DNA of 64,000 nucleotides, from assembly GCF_007489275.1 (NCBI RefSeq), contig NZ_VLNR01000019.1, positions 1 through 64,000 of the forward strand, read 5' to 3'. Shown one piece after another: positions 1 to 6,985 of this stretch (its first letter is position 1; each line of letters starts with the position of its first letter). Below the pieces are notes generated by a model, which was not told the DNA's origin, made no database searches, and saw only the letters and a program-made list of their open reading frames with translations. Origin of the DNA: Aquimarina algiphila (GTDB lineage Bacteria; Bacteroidota; Bacteroidia; Flavobacteriales; Flavobacteriaceae). Position numbers and translations under genes: made by a program.

Positions 1-159
1 TGCATGGTTATACTGTTTTTGAAGCGTTCTAATTTTTAAAGCCATTTGTGGCGCAAGATCCTGCACATCTCTTTCTGTAAAATGATAAGAAGTACATAAC
101 TGGTCAAGTTGGGCTTTTGCCCTGTTTAATTGCGATTGTAAATCTTCTATTGTTTCCAT
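1..159 (-). CDS. Hypothetical protein, partial (runs off left edge)
   Basis: The frame opens with ATG at 157-159 on the minus strand and is open for 53 residues to the window edge, so the C-terminus is missing. The visible part (starts METIEDLQSQ) is polar and helical, with a heptad-like Leu/Gln pattern that suggests a coiled coil. No family is recognised. It starts 2 bp after the stop of the 31-residue frame at 162-257 and is probably the downstream member of the leftward small-gene operon that begins near 1070. The position downstream of repressor-like genes suggests a phage or ICE early gene, which is inference. Confidence 0.5.
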   Translation of the reverse strand, partial: METIEDLQSQLNRAKAQLDQLCTSYHFTERDVQDLAPQMALKIRTLQKQYNHA

Positions 160-161
160 AA

Positions 162-257
162 TTAGAATTTTACGTTTTTATGATATTGTTCTTTTTGATA
201 GACCAAAATCATAAGGCCTATTAGTATTAATGTCATTACTATAATTGTGAAAATCAT
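162..257 (-). CDS. Small single-span membrane protein, 31 aa
   Basis: ATG at 255-257 and TAA at 162-164 enclose 31 codons. The first 20 residues (MIFTIIVMTLILIGLMILVY) are almost entirely hydrophobic, and a short basic tail follows (QKEQYHKNVKF), the pattern of a one-pass inner-membrane peptide. It lies 11 bp after the 117-residue gene and 2 bp before the next frame on the same strand, so it fits tightly in the operon. Function is unknown. It could be chance, because AT-rich DNA often yields hydrophobic frames, but the packing argues for a real gene. Confidence 0.45.
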   Translation of the reverse strand: MIFTIIVMTLILIGLMILVYQKEQYHKNVKF

Positions 258-268
258 ATTTTTGGGTT

Positions 269-622
269 TTAAAAGTTTATTTGTTTTTTTAAATAAGAAG
301 TCATAATTACTTTTCGACCTTTTTTATCAAAAAACCAATCTTGACCTTCTTTAAGTTTACCAGATTTAAGCCATTTATATATTGTATCTGCAGTTTTTAT
401 TTTTGGAAAAAAATTACCATCCATAACCTCACCTACAGAGAGAAACTTTTTACGCAAGTACGCAACTTGTTTTCTTGCGATCTCACTTTGTAATTCTGCT
501 TTTGGAGCAACAATTAGATCGTTTTCCCTAAAAAAAACTTTTAGCACCTCTTTAACTTGACCAATCGTTACCGAAGTACTATCAGCAATATCATCTAGTA
601 TTTCTTTATTTTTCTTCTCCAT
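269..622 (-). CDS. Hypothetical protein with probable DNA-binding C-terminus
   Basis: 117 residues. The N-terminal 50 residues are charged and helical (EILDDIADSTSVTIGQVKEV looks like a helix-turn-helix). The C-terminal part, with KTADTIYKWLKSGKL followed by a WFFD beta-hairpin-like segment, resembles an excisionase/MerR-type winged helix in which a short peptide chooses the recognition helix. No named family is recognised with certainty. It lies within the leftward run of small genes opposite the repressor-like gene at 1178, so an early regulatory role in a phage or integrative element is a reasonable guess only. Confidence 0.6.
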   Translation of the reverse strand: MEKKNKEILDDIADSTSVTIGQVKEVLKVFFRENDLIVAPKAELQSEIARKQVAYLRKKFLSVGEVMDGNFFPKIKTADTIYKWLKSGKLKEGQDWFFDKKGRKVIMTSYLKKQINF

Positions 623-660
623 TCTTGTCTCTATAATCGTTTTACCAACCTTTTAACCCT

Positions 661-933
661 TCATTTTTTTTTGATTTCATCAGAATACTTTTTAATAAAA
701 TTTATAGCATTCTTTTGAATCTCATCATTATGCCTTATCGTTCTTTCTTTGTGTTCCTCACTTATTCTATAACAAACCCCCGCCAACTTTAAGAGCATAG
801 TTTTTGGAGTTCGGATATTAGATATTCGATTCGGCAAATACCACTTACTACCCCCCATTTCTTTAGCGACAAGCTCCTTTGTGCCTACTGGCATCTTGTT
901 GTATATTGCTAATGCTTCCTGTTGAATGCTCAT
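661..933 (-). CDS. Small HTH-like protein, 90 aa
   Basis: 90 residues, no recognised family. The stretch GTKELVAKEMGGSKWYLPNR followed by ISNIRTPKT has the spacing of a helix-turn-helix, and the C-terminal third is a Lys/Glu-rich helix. The start is well supported: its ATG overlaps the TGA of the upstream 46-residue frame (ATGA at 930-933), a standard translational-coupling arrangement. It is probably a regulator of the element that runs off the left edge, with a position comparable to cro/cII-type genes; this is inference from layout, not homology. Confidence 0.55.
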   Translation of the reverse strand: MSIQQEALAIYNKMPVGTKELVAKEMGGSKWYLPNRISNIRTPKTMLLKLAGVCYRISEEHKERTIRHNDEIQKNAINFIKKYSDEIKKK

Positions 934-1070
934 TTACAAGTATTTTGACAGAATAATTTTCTATTAAACTTATGATCAGAAGTTTTAAAATAATCTTGTA
1001 TTTGTTTATCTTTTGTTATATTGTACGGCTTTACCGTATTTACATTTGATTTATGTGCAGTAGATTCCAT
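930..1070 (-). CDS. Small hypothetical protein, 46 aa
   Basis: ATG at 1068-1070, TGA at 930-932; 46 residues starting MESTAHKSNVNTVKPYN, rich in Lys/Asn, with two cysteines near the end. The stop overlaps the start of the 90-residue gene by four bases, which supports translation of both. It is the first gene of the leftward operon, and a TAnnTTTG element (TATGTTTG on the minus strand at 1102-1109) lies about 32 bp upstream. No family is recognised. The position is that of a cro/ner-like early gene, but no helix-turn-helix is evident. Confidence 0.5.
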   Translation of the reverse strand: MESTAHKSNVNTVKPYNITKDKQIQDYFKTSDHKFNRKLFCQNTCK

Positions 1071-1088
1071 ATATTTGTATTGCAATTG

Positions 1089-1135
1089 TTGTATCGTTAT
1101 ACAAACATAGAGAAATTCTCTAATAAAATTAGAGA
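1089..1135. promoter_or_regulatory. Divergent operator/promoter region with stacked palindromes
   Basis: The interval between the leftward small-gene operon and the rightward repressor-like gene holds three dyads: TTGTAT-N4-ATACAA (1089-1104), TAGAGA-N3-TCTCTA (1108-1122) and TCTCTAAT-N3-ATTAGAGA (1117-1135). A minus-strand TATGTTTG (1102-1109) matches the TAnnTTTG -7 element, so the dyads would cover the leftward promoter. This is the layout expected of an operator for the repressor encoded at 1178. The sites are read directly from the sequence; binding is inference. Confidence 0.5.
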
Positions 1136-1177
1136 ATTACCATAATTTAACATTAATTTTAGACTAACACCTTGAAT

Positions 1178-1594
1178 ATGAGTGTAAAAAAAAGACTTAA
1201 GGAATATATATCTTATAAGAAACTAGCCATCAGACAATTTGAAAATTCAATAAACGCGTCTAATAGCTATGTAAATAGCATATCTAAAAGCATTGGAGTT
1301 GACAAACTAGAATCAATAGTAGAGAATTACCCCGACCTTAATTTAAAATGGTTATTAGCAGGCAAAGGTTCAATGATAGAGGATACTCAAAAAGTAAGTC
1401 ATGAAGATTTAGAAGAATTGACTAAGTTTTTATACGAGAATAATAGTGAATTAATGAAGAATGAAAACTATAGATTATTAATGGAAAAGAATGTTGCTCT
1501 ATTAAATTTAGAAAAAGAGAAGGAAAACTTATCTAAAGAAGAAGAAGAAATAAAAAAAATGATTAAAGAATCAATAAACAAAAACCAAACATGA
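1178..1594 (+). CDS. Phage-repressor-like transcriptional regulator
   Basis: 138 residues from the ATG at 1178; a TTG six bases upstream would add two residues, but the ATG is the more natural start. The N-terminal region (MSVKKRLKEYISYKKLAIRQ, then SYVNSISKSIG) and the segment YPDLNLKWLLAGKGSM are characteristic of XRE/CI-like regulators common in Bacteroidota, where the last motif closes the DNA-binding domain. The C-terminal half is a Glu/Lys-rich coiled coil, probably for oligomerisation; there is no visible S24 peptidase domain. It faces the leftward small genes across a palindrome-rich interval and ends exactly where the convergent gene at 1595 ends. Confidence 0.75.
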   Translation: MSVKKRLKEYISYKKLAIRQFENSINASNSYVNSISKSIGVDKLESIVENYPDLNLKWLLAGKGSMIEDTQKVSHEDLEELTKFLYENNSELMKNENYRLLMEKNVALLNLEKEKENLSKEEEEIKKMIKESINKNQT

Positions 1595-1855
1595 TTACTT
1601 TTCAAATTGCTTTTGTTTAATGATTGAATTATATAAATAATTAATTTCGCTTTCAGAATATTTTCTATTATCATCCTCTAAAACCTCTTTAAATACCTTT
1701 AACTCAATTCTTCTTCTTCTCACTTGAGTTACTTCATCCTTAATTTTAGAGATATCTTCTTTAATAACTCTTTTATCATCTCTAGTTAAAACACTTCGCC
1801 TAGTTTGCTCCAAATATCTCCTTCTTTTGAATAAATCTATAAATTTCTTTAACAT
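1595..1855 (-). CDS. Hypothetical basic protein, 86 aa
   Basis: 86 residues, strongly charged (MLKKFIDLFKRRRYLEQTRR at the start), predicted mostly helical, with no membrane segment or known motif. Its stop abuts the stop of the repressor-like gene without spacing. It lies 30 bp downstream of the membrane-protein gene on the same strand and could be its operon partner. Function is unknown; a cytoplasmic adaptor or nucleic-acid-binding protein are both possible. Confidence 0.45.
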   Translation of the reverse strand: MLKKFIDLFKRRRYLEQTRRSVLTRDDKRVIKEDISKIKDEVTQVRRRRIELKVFKEVLEDDNRKYSESEINYLYNSIIKQKQFEK

Positions 1856-1885
1856 TTAAATTTTGTTTATATTTAATATAGTAGC

Positions 1886-2689
1886 CTAAACATCCGTTAT
1901 TAATTCATTGAGATCCTTTTGAAAATCATCAATAGTTTCATCTACATTTTTCACATTATGACTTGATGGAATTGAGGTTTTATGTTTTTCAGCATATTTA
2001 GCCTTAATTGACATATTATAAAAATAAGTGGTCTTAACTTTTTCAATGAACCAAAGCTGCTTGTAAATTATATCATCTTTATACGTGTAATATTTAACCA
2101 GAAAGTAAACAAAGACACTAAATAATAAAGCTCCAAATAAGATTGCTGCTATATAATTATTTTGCGTAAAGTCTTTTTGTGTAAGGAAAATAAGGTGGAT
2201 AAACCAAAATCCTGATACCAAGATGCCAGTGAGCGATACAAAATGAAATTTAAAAGTGCTACCTCTTGAAAAATCGTCTTTTAAGGATTTACAGCTGAAG
2301 AAAAACAAAGCAATCACCAATCCAAAAACAAATAACCAAAAATGTAAACTAGATCTACCCCTAAAAGAATGCTCCTGAGCTAAACTTCTTCTTACTGATG
2401 ATATTTTTTTAAGTGAAGGCTCATAGGATGCAAGATGTTGTTTAGCAATAAGTACATATTGATCTGCATTTATTTCTTTATTTTCTAATTGGGTAATGTA
2501 GTGAAGTTGTAAACTGTCTAATCTTCTTACCTCTTCTTTATATTTAGGCGCATAATCTAATTGAGCTTTAGATTTTGGCTCTAAGAAAATATGGAATAAA
2601 GAAAGTGTAACTACTAGAAAAGCAATTACACCCTTTATAATGGCAAATATTTTAGTACCTATCGTCTTCTCCTGGGTCGATGGTTCCAT
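1886..2689 (-). CDS. Multi-pass membrane protein of unknown function
   Basis: From the ATG at 2687-2689 the protein has 267 residues; an earlier in-frame ATG at 2735-2737 would give 283. I prefer the later start because the region upstream of it encodes the C-terminal part of a lipoprotein in another frame. One N-terminal membrane segment (GVIAFLVVTLSLFHIFL) is followed by a roughly 80-residue helical soluble domain, then three further membrane segments and a cytoplasmic C-terminal tail of about 60 residues. No family is recognised. The combination with a small surface lipoprotein suggests an envelope function, possibly lysogenic conversion or exclusion if the region is phage-derived; that is speculation. 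Confidence 0.6.
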   Translation of the reverse strand: MEPSTQEKTIGTKIFAIIKGVIAFLVVTLSLFHIFLEPKSKAQLDYAPKYKEEVRRLDSLQLHYITQLENKEINADQYVLIAKQHLASYEPSLKKISSVRRSLAQEHSFRGRSSLHFWLFVFGLVIALFFFSCKSLKDDFSRGSTFKFHFVSLTGILVSGFWFIHLIFLTQKDFTQNNYIAAILFGALLFSVFVYFLVKYYTYKDDIIYKQLWFIEKVKTTYFYNMSIKAKYAEKHKTSIPSSHNVKNVDETIDDFQKDLNELITDV

Positions 2690-2813
2690 CGTCTCCCGGG
2701 TCGGTGAGCTGTAATTCTGATTCGTAAATTTCTTCATTTAAGTCTGTGGCTTCACAACTACTTACTAATGACATTCCGAATACTATTGCAGATAATACTA
2801 ATATTTTTTTCAT
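2652..2813 (-). CDS. Small lipoprotein, 53 aa, overlapping the membrane-protein gene
   Basis: ATG at 2811-2813, TAA at 2652-2654. MKKILVLSAIVFGMSLVSSC is a textbook signal peptide ending in a lipobox (LVSSC, Cys20). The mature part is short and acidic, with a DPGDDG...DPGEDD tail. An AGGAG purine run sits just upstream of the ATG and a minus-strand TAATTTTG (-7 type) at 2838-2845. The frame overlaps the 5' end of the membrane-protein gene by 38 bp (or 86 bp with its longer start). Role is unknown; short acidic lipoproteins of this kind are common in Flavobacteriia. Confidence 0.65.
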   Translation of the reverse strand: MKKILVLSAIVFGMSLVSSCEATDLNEEIYESELQLTDPGDDGTIDPGEDDRY

Positions 2814-3237
2814 CTTAACTCCTATTTTGGTTTATTACAAAATTAAAATGTATTCCTTCCAAAAAAAAGCTTTTAAAAAAATAGTTAGTGAACGTATTGT
2901 TAACAATAGTAATTATATATCATATAAGCGTGTGTTGTTTAATTTTATGTTACAAATATAACCCTCTATTAACATATCTGGTTACGGTAAAACCACAAAT
3001 TTTTATCAAAAAACACAACTATGATACGGGTTACCGTTATAACTAGCTTTCAATTTTCTGTATTCTGTATTCTTAATGATCTTATATATTTATTTGTAAA
3101 AAACACATTTAACAATATAAAAACTTAGAATTCTATATAGATTTTCTAAAAATATGTTTTTCCATAATGGGTAGGATTACCCAAATTTAGAAATAAAATC
3201 ACAACTAAGAGTTAAATACTTGTAAAAAAAAGTAAAT
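2814..3237. other. Intergenic region with short palindromes, no gene seen
   Basis: About 420 AT-rich bases between the toxin gene and the small lipoprotein. Frames across it are low-complexity and unconvincing. Visible structure: TATTGTTAACAATA (2895-2908), ACGG-N4-CCGT (3026-3037) and GGGTA-N4-TACCC (3169-3182). If the accessory segment to the left is an inserted element, its boundary could lie here, but no terminal repeat can be identified from one end. Confidence 0.4.
2838..2845 (-). promoter_or_regulatory. Putative -7 promoter element (TAATTTTG)
   Basis: On the minus strand TAATTTTG matches the flavobacterial TAnnTTTG -7 box and lies about 25 bp upstream of the lipoprotein ATG at 2813. 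The -33 TTG is not clear at the expected distance. A 14-bp perfect palindrome (TATTGTTAACAATA, 2895-2908) sits about 50 bp further upstream and could be an activator or repressor site. Confidence 0.35.
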
Positions 3238-3534
3238 TTATTTTTTTAAAGCATTTGGTTTATTCAGGTATTCTTGTCTATGACTAAGTATACGTAATAT
3301 GTAAACTATATTTCCTTTTATTAAGTAATGTATAGAATAATTGAACACATTAAAATGTAACTTTCTTACATTTCTATATCGTATCTGAAAAAGATGAGGA
3401 TTACTTTTTAAATAGCTTATTTGATATAAGAAATCCTCAATAAACTCTCGCTCTAATCCAGATATTTTATAATGGCATATGGCAATTGATAAGTCTTTTT
3501 CCGCTTCTTTAGCTACTTGAATCTGATATTCCAT
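3238..3534 (-). CDS. ParE/RelE-family toxin of a type II TA module
   Basis: 98 residues with the ParE/RelE fold pattern: an N-terminal beta strand (YQIQVAKEAEKDL), two helices ending in SNPHLFQIRY, then the strands RKLHFNVFNYSIHYLI and YILRILSHRQ. The conserved basic residues and the C-terminal L-SHRQ motif are typical of the plasmid-stabilisation ParE group, which usually poisons gyrase; RelE-like mRNA cleavage cannot be excluded. Its ATG lies inside the end of the antitoxin gene (26-bp overlap), the usual antitoxin-first layout. Confidence 0.75.
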   Translation of the reverse strand: MEYQIQVAKEAEKDLSIAICHYKISGLEREFIEDFLYQISYLKSNPHLFQIRYRNVRKLHFNVFNYSIHYLIKGNIVYILRILSHRQEYLNKPNALKK

Positions 3535-3763
3535 TACGATTTAATACTTCTTCTATAGATGAGAATTCAATTTCTTTATTTTCAAAACGATCAAGTAAGT
3601 TATCCATCATATCAGTATATTCCTTTGATGGGACTTCTAATCGTTTAACCTGTTGAATAGCTAAGTTTTCTAAATAATTTTTCAAACTACGATTTTGTTT
3701 CTTTGCTTCCTTTTCTAAAGCCTTCACTATATCTTCTTTTAGGTGTAACTCTTTTCGTATCAT
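3509..3763 (-). CDS. Ribbon-helix-helix type antitoxin
   Basis: 84 residues. The start MIRKELHLKEDIVKALEKEA followed by KKQNRSLKNYLENLA has the strand-helix-helix pattern of CopG/Arc-like antitoxins; the C-terminal half is an acidic, probably flexible toxin-binding region. It precedes and overlaps the toxin gene. Such antitoxins normally repress their own promoter; the AT-rich upstream stretch includes the palindrome ATACGTAT (about 3775-3782), a possible operator. Family assignment is by pattern, not by search. Confidence 0.7.
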   Translation of the reverse strand: MIRKELHLKEDIVKALEKEAKKQNRSLKNYLENLAIQQVKRLEVPSKEYTDMMDNLLDRFENKEIEFSSIEEVLNRNGISDSSS

Positions 3764-3830
3764 AATATTAAATTATACGTATTAATTGCGTAAATATAAC
3801 GAATAAATTACAAATTGTATTTACAGAAAA

Positions 3831-4442
3831 TTAGTTTTTAGCAAATGTTACACACTTTATCTCTTTTGATACATCCTTGCGATAAGAAGAATAAATACCA
3901 AACATATCTTCATATATAGAAAATTTAATAAGCTTTTTATCATTTAAACTCTCTAGTAAATCATTATTTACATTTTCTATGCTAAAAGTATATCCCATAA
4001 AAGAATCTGACTTCCTGAGATCTCTGCTCTCAATCAAATCTACATTTGAAGCAACACCTCTAATTGGTTTTTCTAAATCTTGGAAATAAAAGTTAATAAT
4101 AACCTCATGATTCTTTATGTATGAATCCTGAAGCCCTAAATAGTTATCAAATATGTTTGACTCGGTATGAAAATTTAAATTATAATCCTGACCATCATAT
4201 TCAACCGCAAAAAAGACACTAGCTACTCCTTGTTTTTTTCGACTGTCAAAAATTTGTGTTGATGATAAAAATTTTAACTTAGACTTTATAATTTCAGTTC
4301 CAGGTACCAGACTATAATTACACTCAGATAATTTAATTTCTTCTAATAAAGTATCGGTTTCTTCTTCTTGAGCAGAACAAGAAAATAAGATGACAGTTAA
4401 AAAGGTTAACCATAATAAAAAAATACTAACTTGCTTTTCCAT
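3831..4442 (-). CDS. Hypothetical lipoprotein, about 200 aa
   Basis: The frame is open further upstream, but the ATG at 4440-4442 starts a proper signal peptide: MEKQVSIFLLWLTFLTVILF then SC, with the lipobox cysteine followed by acidic residues (SAQEEETD). The mature region is about 180 residues, rich in beta-type segments and with two further cysteines near the ends (C in LSECNYS and in EIKCVTF) that could pair. No family is recognised. It stands alone between the TA pair and the oxygenase gene, and is likely anchored at the cell envelope. Confidence 0.6.
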   Translation of the reverse strand: MEKQVSIFLLWLTFLTVILFSCSAQEEETDTLLEEIKLSECNYSLVPGTEIIKSKLKFLSSTQIFDSRKKQGVASVFFAVEYDGQDYNLNFHTESNIFDNYLGLQDSYIKNHEVIINFYFQDLEKPIRGVASNVDLIESRDLRKSDSFMGYTFSIENVNNDLLESLNDKKLIKFSIYEDMFGIYSSYRKDVSKEIKCVTFAKN

Positions 4443-4633
4443 CGATTTGTTATATACGACTGAATTCCTTTGCAAGTGTTTTGCAAGTTTTCTTATTTAA
4501 CCAAATCTATTTACCTAATAAACAGATTATTATACAAAAATTAACGTTTAGTAGTTGTTAATTTCGTTCAAACAGTTCTATGAATTAATTAAATTTACTG
4601 TGAATTAGGGATTACACAGACATAATTAATTAA

Positions 4634-4667
4634 TTTGACCGATATTTTATAACTGTAAATAAATTTG
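4634..4667 (+). promoter_or_regulatory. Flavobacterial promoter (TTTG-N22-TAAATTTG)
   Basis: TTTG at 4634-4637 and TAAATTTG at 4660-4667 are separated by 22 bp, matching the Bacteroidota primary-sigma consensus TTG-N17-23-TAnnTTTG. Transcription would start near 4673, giving a leader of about 60 bases before the oxygenase ATG at 4737. It is probably the promoter for the 4737-7858 gene run, which ends at a strong hairpin. Confidence 0.6.
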
Positions 4668-4736
4668 CAGTACTATTAGGTATTTTTAACCAAATACAAC
4701 TATTTTAGTACTATTAAGACACAAAGATTAAATCCA

Positions 4737-5687
4737 ATGAATAATATACCAAGTGTAGATTTGGCTGATTTTTTATCTGATGATCCATCACGTAAACAAA
4801 AATTTGTCAACGAAATAGGAAAAGCGTACGAAGAAATAGGTTTTGTAGCCTTAAAAAATCACTTTTTAAGCGAAATGCTTGTCGAGAATTTATATAAAGA
4901 AGTTAAAGCTTTTTTTGCTCTACCCATTGATACTAAAGAAAAATATGAAATTGAAGGATTAGGTGGACAACGCGGCTATACCTCATTTGGGAAAGAGCAT
5001 GCTAAAGGAAAAAAGGAAGGGGATTTAAAAGAATTTTGGCATTTTGGACAAGAACCGGATGCAGATGCTAACTTAACCGAAGAATACCCTCCTAATGTAA
5101 CAGTCAATGAACTTAAAGATTTTAATGAAACCGGAATGCAAGCATATCGAATGCTGGAAAAAACCGGAATTTATGTTTTAAGAGCATTAGCTTTATATAT
5201 CGGATTGGACGAGTATTATTTTGATCATTGGGCCAGTAATGGCAATAGCATATTACGACCTATCCATTACCCTCCAATAAAAGAAGAACCCAAAGGAGCA
5301 GTTAGAGCAGGTGCGCATGGAGATATTAATTTAATAACTTTATTAATGGGAGCATCAACTGGTGGACTCCAAGTACAGCGTAAAGATGGAGAATGGATTG
5401 ATGCCATTCCTCAAGAAGACGAATTGGTAATTAACGTCGGCGACATGCTAGAAAGACATACTAATAATAAACTTCGCTCTACAATTCATAAGGTAATAAA
5501 CCCTCCCAAAGAACAATGGAGTAACCCAAGGTATTCTATTCCTTTCTTTATGCATCCTAGAAGCGACATGAAATTGAATTGCCTTGAAGAATGTATTACT
5601 AAAGATAACCCAAAGCAATATGAAGATATCACAGCTGGTGATTTCTTACATCAGAGATTAGTTGAGATTGGTCTCATAAAAAAATAG
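4737..5687 (+). CDS. Isopenicillin N synthase-family 2OG-Fe(II) dioxygenase
   Basis: 316 residues with the DIOX_N-like N-terminal region (IPSVDLADFL, then GFVALKNH) and a C-terminal 2OG-Fe(II) oxygenase core. Metal ligands are visible: His194 and Asp196 in AHGDINL and His251 in RSTIHKV; Arg265 and Ser267 in RYS bind 2-oxoglutarate. Length and layout match bacterial IPNS-like oxygenases. Substrate cannot be told from sequence; this group includes amino-acid and small-molecule oxidases. It is the first gene of a compact rightward run with the SUI1-like gene 9 bp downstream. Confidence 0.85.
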   Translation: MNNIPSVDLADFLSDDPSRKQKFVNEIGKAYEEIGFVALKNHFLSEMLVENLYKEVKAFFALPIDTKEKYEIEGLGGQRGYTSFGKEHAKGKKEGDLKEFWHFGQEPDADANLTEEYPPNVTVNELKDFNETGMQAYRMLEKTGIYVLRALALYIGLDEYYFDHWASNGNSILRPIHYPPIKEEPKGAVRAGAHGDINLITLLMGASTGGLQVQRKDGEWIDAIPQEDELVINVGDMLERHTNNKLRSTIHKVINPPKEQWSNPRYSIPFFMHPRSDMKLNCLEECITKDNPKQYEDITAGDFLHQRLVEIGLIKK

Positions 5688-5696
5688 TTTCATCAC

Positions 5697-6026
5697 ATGG
5701 ATTTACAAGATCAATTAAAAAATTTATTCCCTGATCATCAACCAGAAAAAGAAGAAATAATTAAGGATGACAAGGATCAAATCTGGATGCAAGAAGATCC
5801 TATTATATGCAAGTATGAAAAACGAAAAGGTAAACCTATTACTATACTAGAAGGATATACTGGTGCTGATGAAGATTTTAAAAAACTTGCAAAGGAATTA
5901 AAAACTCGATTAAGCGTTGGTGGAAGCTTTAAAAATGATGCTATTATCATACAAGGAGATTATAGAGATCAAATTATGAGTATCCTTAAAGACAAAGGGT
6001 TTAAGGTAAAACGTGTAGGAGGATAA
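5697..6026 (+). CDS. SUI1/eIF1-like translation factor (YciH family)
   Basis: 109 residues. The C-terminal 75 residues carry the SUI1 pattern: KRKGKPITILEGY, then LAKELKTRLSVGGSFKND and IIIQGDYRDQI followed by LKDKGFKVKRVGG. The N-terminal 35 residues are acidic and probably flexible, as in other bacterial YciH proteins. The eukaryotic relative monitors start-codon selection; the bacterial protein's role is less clear, and it is thought to affect initiation fidelity. It is tightly packed after the oxygenase gene. Confidence 0.85.
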   Translation: MDLQDQLKNLFPDHQPEKEEIIKDDKDQIWMQEDPIICKYEKRKGKPITILEGYTGADEDFKKLAKELKTRLSVGGSFKNDAIIIQGDYRDQIMSILKDKGFKVKRVGG

Positions 6027-6045
6027 TAAGCTAACACTAACTATT

Positions 6046-6984
6046 TTGAGCATAAACACATTACATATTACTAACGGGGATAGTCTTACCCAAAGAATGA
6101 AGGAACTAAACCTTGTGACAGGAGATTTTTTAACCTGGCGTGAGATGTTTTGTGAAGGACCAACAGTTATAGAAATAGAAACAGAGCAGTCTATAAAAAA
6201 ACGGAAAGCTTTTTTAAAAAAATACTATCGAATTGATTCTTCTGAATACGAAGAGAAGTTCATTTCTCAACTAAAAAAAACAGATCAATTAACAACATAT
6301 GATGAAATAATTTTATGGTTCGAATACGATCTATTTTGTCATATCAATATGATTGCTGCAATTAGTTTATTACTTCGAAAAGGTGTTCACAACATTCCTG
6401 TATATTTAGTTTGTAGCGGAAGAATCGAGCATGAAAAAAAATTATTTGGACTCTGTGAATTGCCTGACATACAACTGAAAAAACATTACCAAAATAAAGT
6501 CCTTTTAAATGAAGATGACCTAGAGCTTGCTTCTCACATATGGACTTTGTATTGTGAGTCAAAACCTCAAAAAATAGTTGGGCAAATCAAAAAACACTCT
6601 TCTTTTGAGTATTTATCAATATGCCTGAGAGCACACTTACAACGCTTCCCAAATATGCTTACAGGTCTTAACGTTTTAGAGCATAACATTCTTGAAATGA
6701 TAGATCAGTATCAAATCAAAAACATTAAGCAACTCATGGGGTATGCTTTAGAATACCAAGGATATTATGGGTATGGAGATATGCAAATGAAACGTGTACT
6801 CGCAAGACTTTTTCAATTTTTAGATCAAACAAAAGATCGCCTCTTACTATCAGAAAGAGGGAAACTGGCATTACAACATAAAAAGAATTTTTATAATACA
6901 CAGATATTAGATTGGCATTACGGAGGAGTTAAAAAATATGACTACCTATACAACGATGAATCACATACACTCTTAAAATTATAA
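6046..6984 (+). CDS. DUF1835 domain protein
   Basis: 312 residues. The start (MSINTLHITNGDSLTQRMKE) and the following GDFLTWREMFCEGP are typical of DUF1835 proteins, which have a nucleotide-binding-like N-terminal domain and a helical C-terminal domain. The initiation codon must be TTG at 6046, because the first in-frame ATG lies after the conserved LHITNGD segment. It has a 2-bp gap to the nucleoside phosphorylase gene downstream. Biochemical function is unknown for the family. Confidence 0.75.
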   Translation: MSINTLHITNGDSLTQRMKELNLVTGDFLTWREMFCEGPTVIEIETEQSIKKRKAFLKKYYRIDSSEYEEKFISQLKKTDQLTTYDEIILWFEYDLFCHINMIAAISLLLRKGVHNIPVYLVCSGRIEHEKKLFGLCELPDIQLKKHYQNKVLLNEDDLELASHIWTLYCESKPQKIVGQIKKHSSFEYLSICLRAHLQRFPNMLTGLNVLEHNILEMIDQYQIKNIKQLMGYALEYQGYYGYGDMQMKRVLARLFQFLDQTKDRLLLSERGKLALQHKKNFYNTQILDWHYGGVKKYDYLYNDESHTLLKL

Positions 6985-6985
6985 T

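Noticed and set aside
2746..2961. Rightward 71-codon frame
   Set aside because: Antisense to the lipoprotein with signal peptide; composition looks like reverse-complement of that frame.
3169..3182. GGGTA-N4-TACCC hairpin as terminator of the toxin gene
   Set aside because: Stem of five and no T-run on the minus strand; too weak to call.
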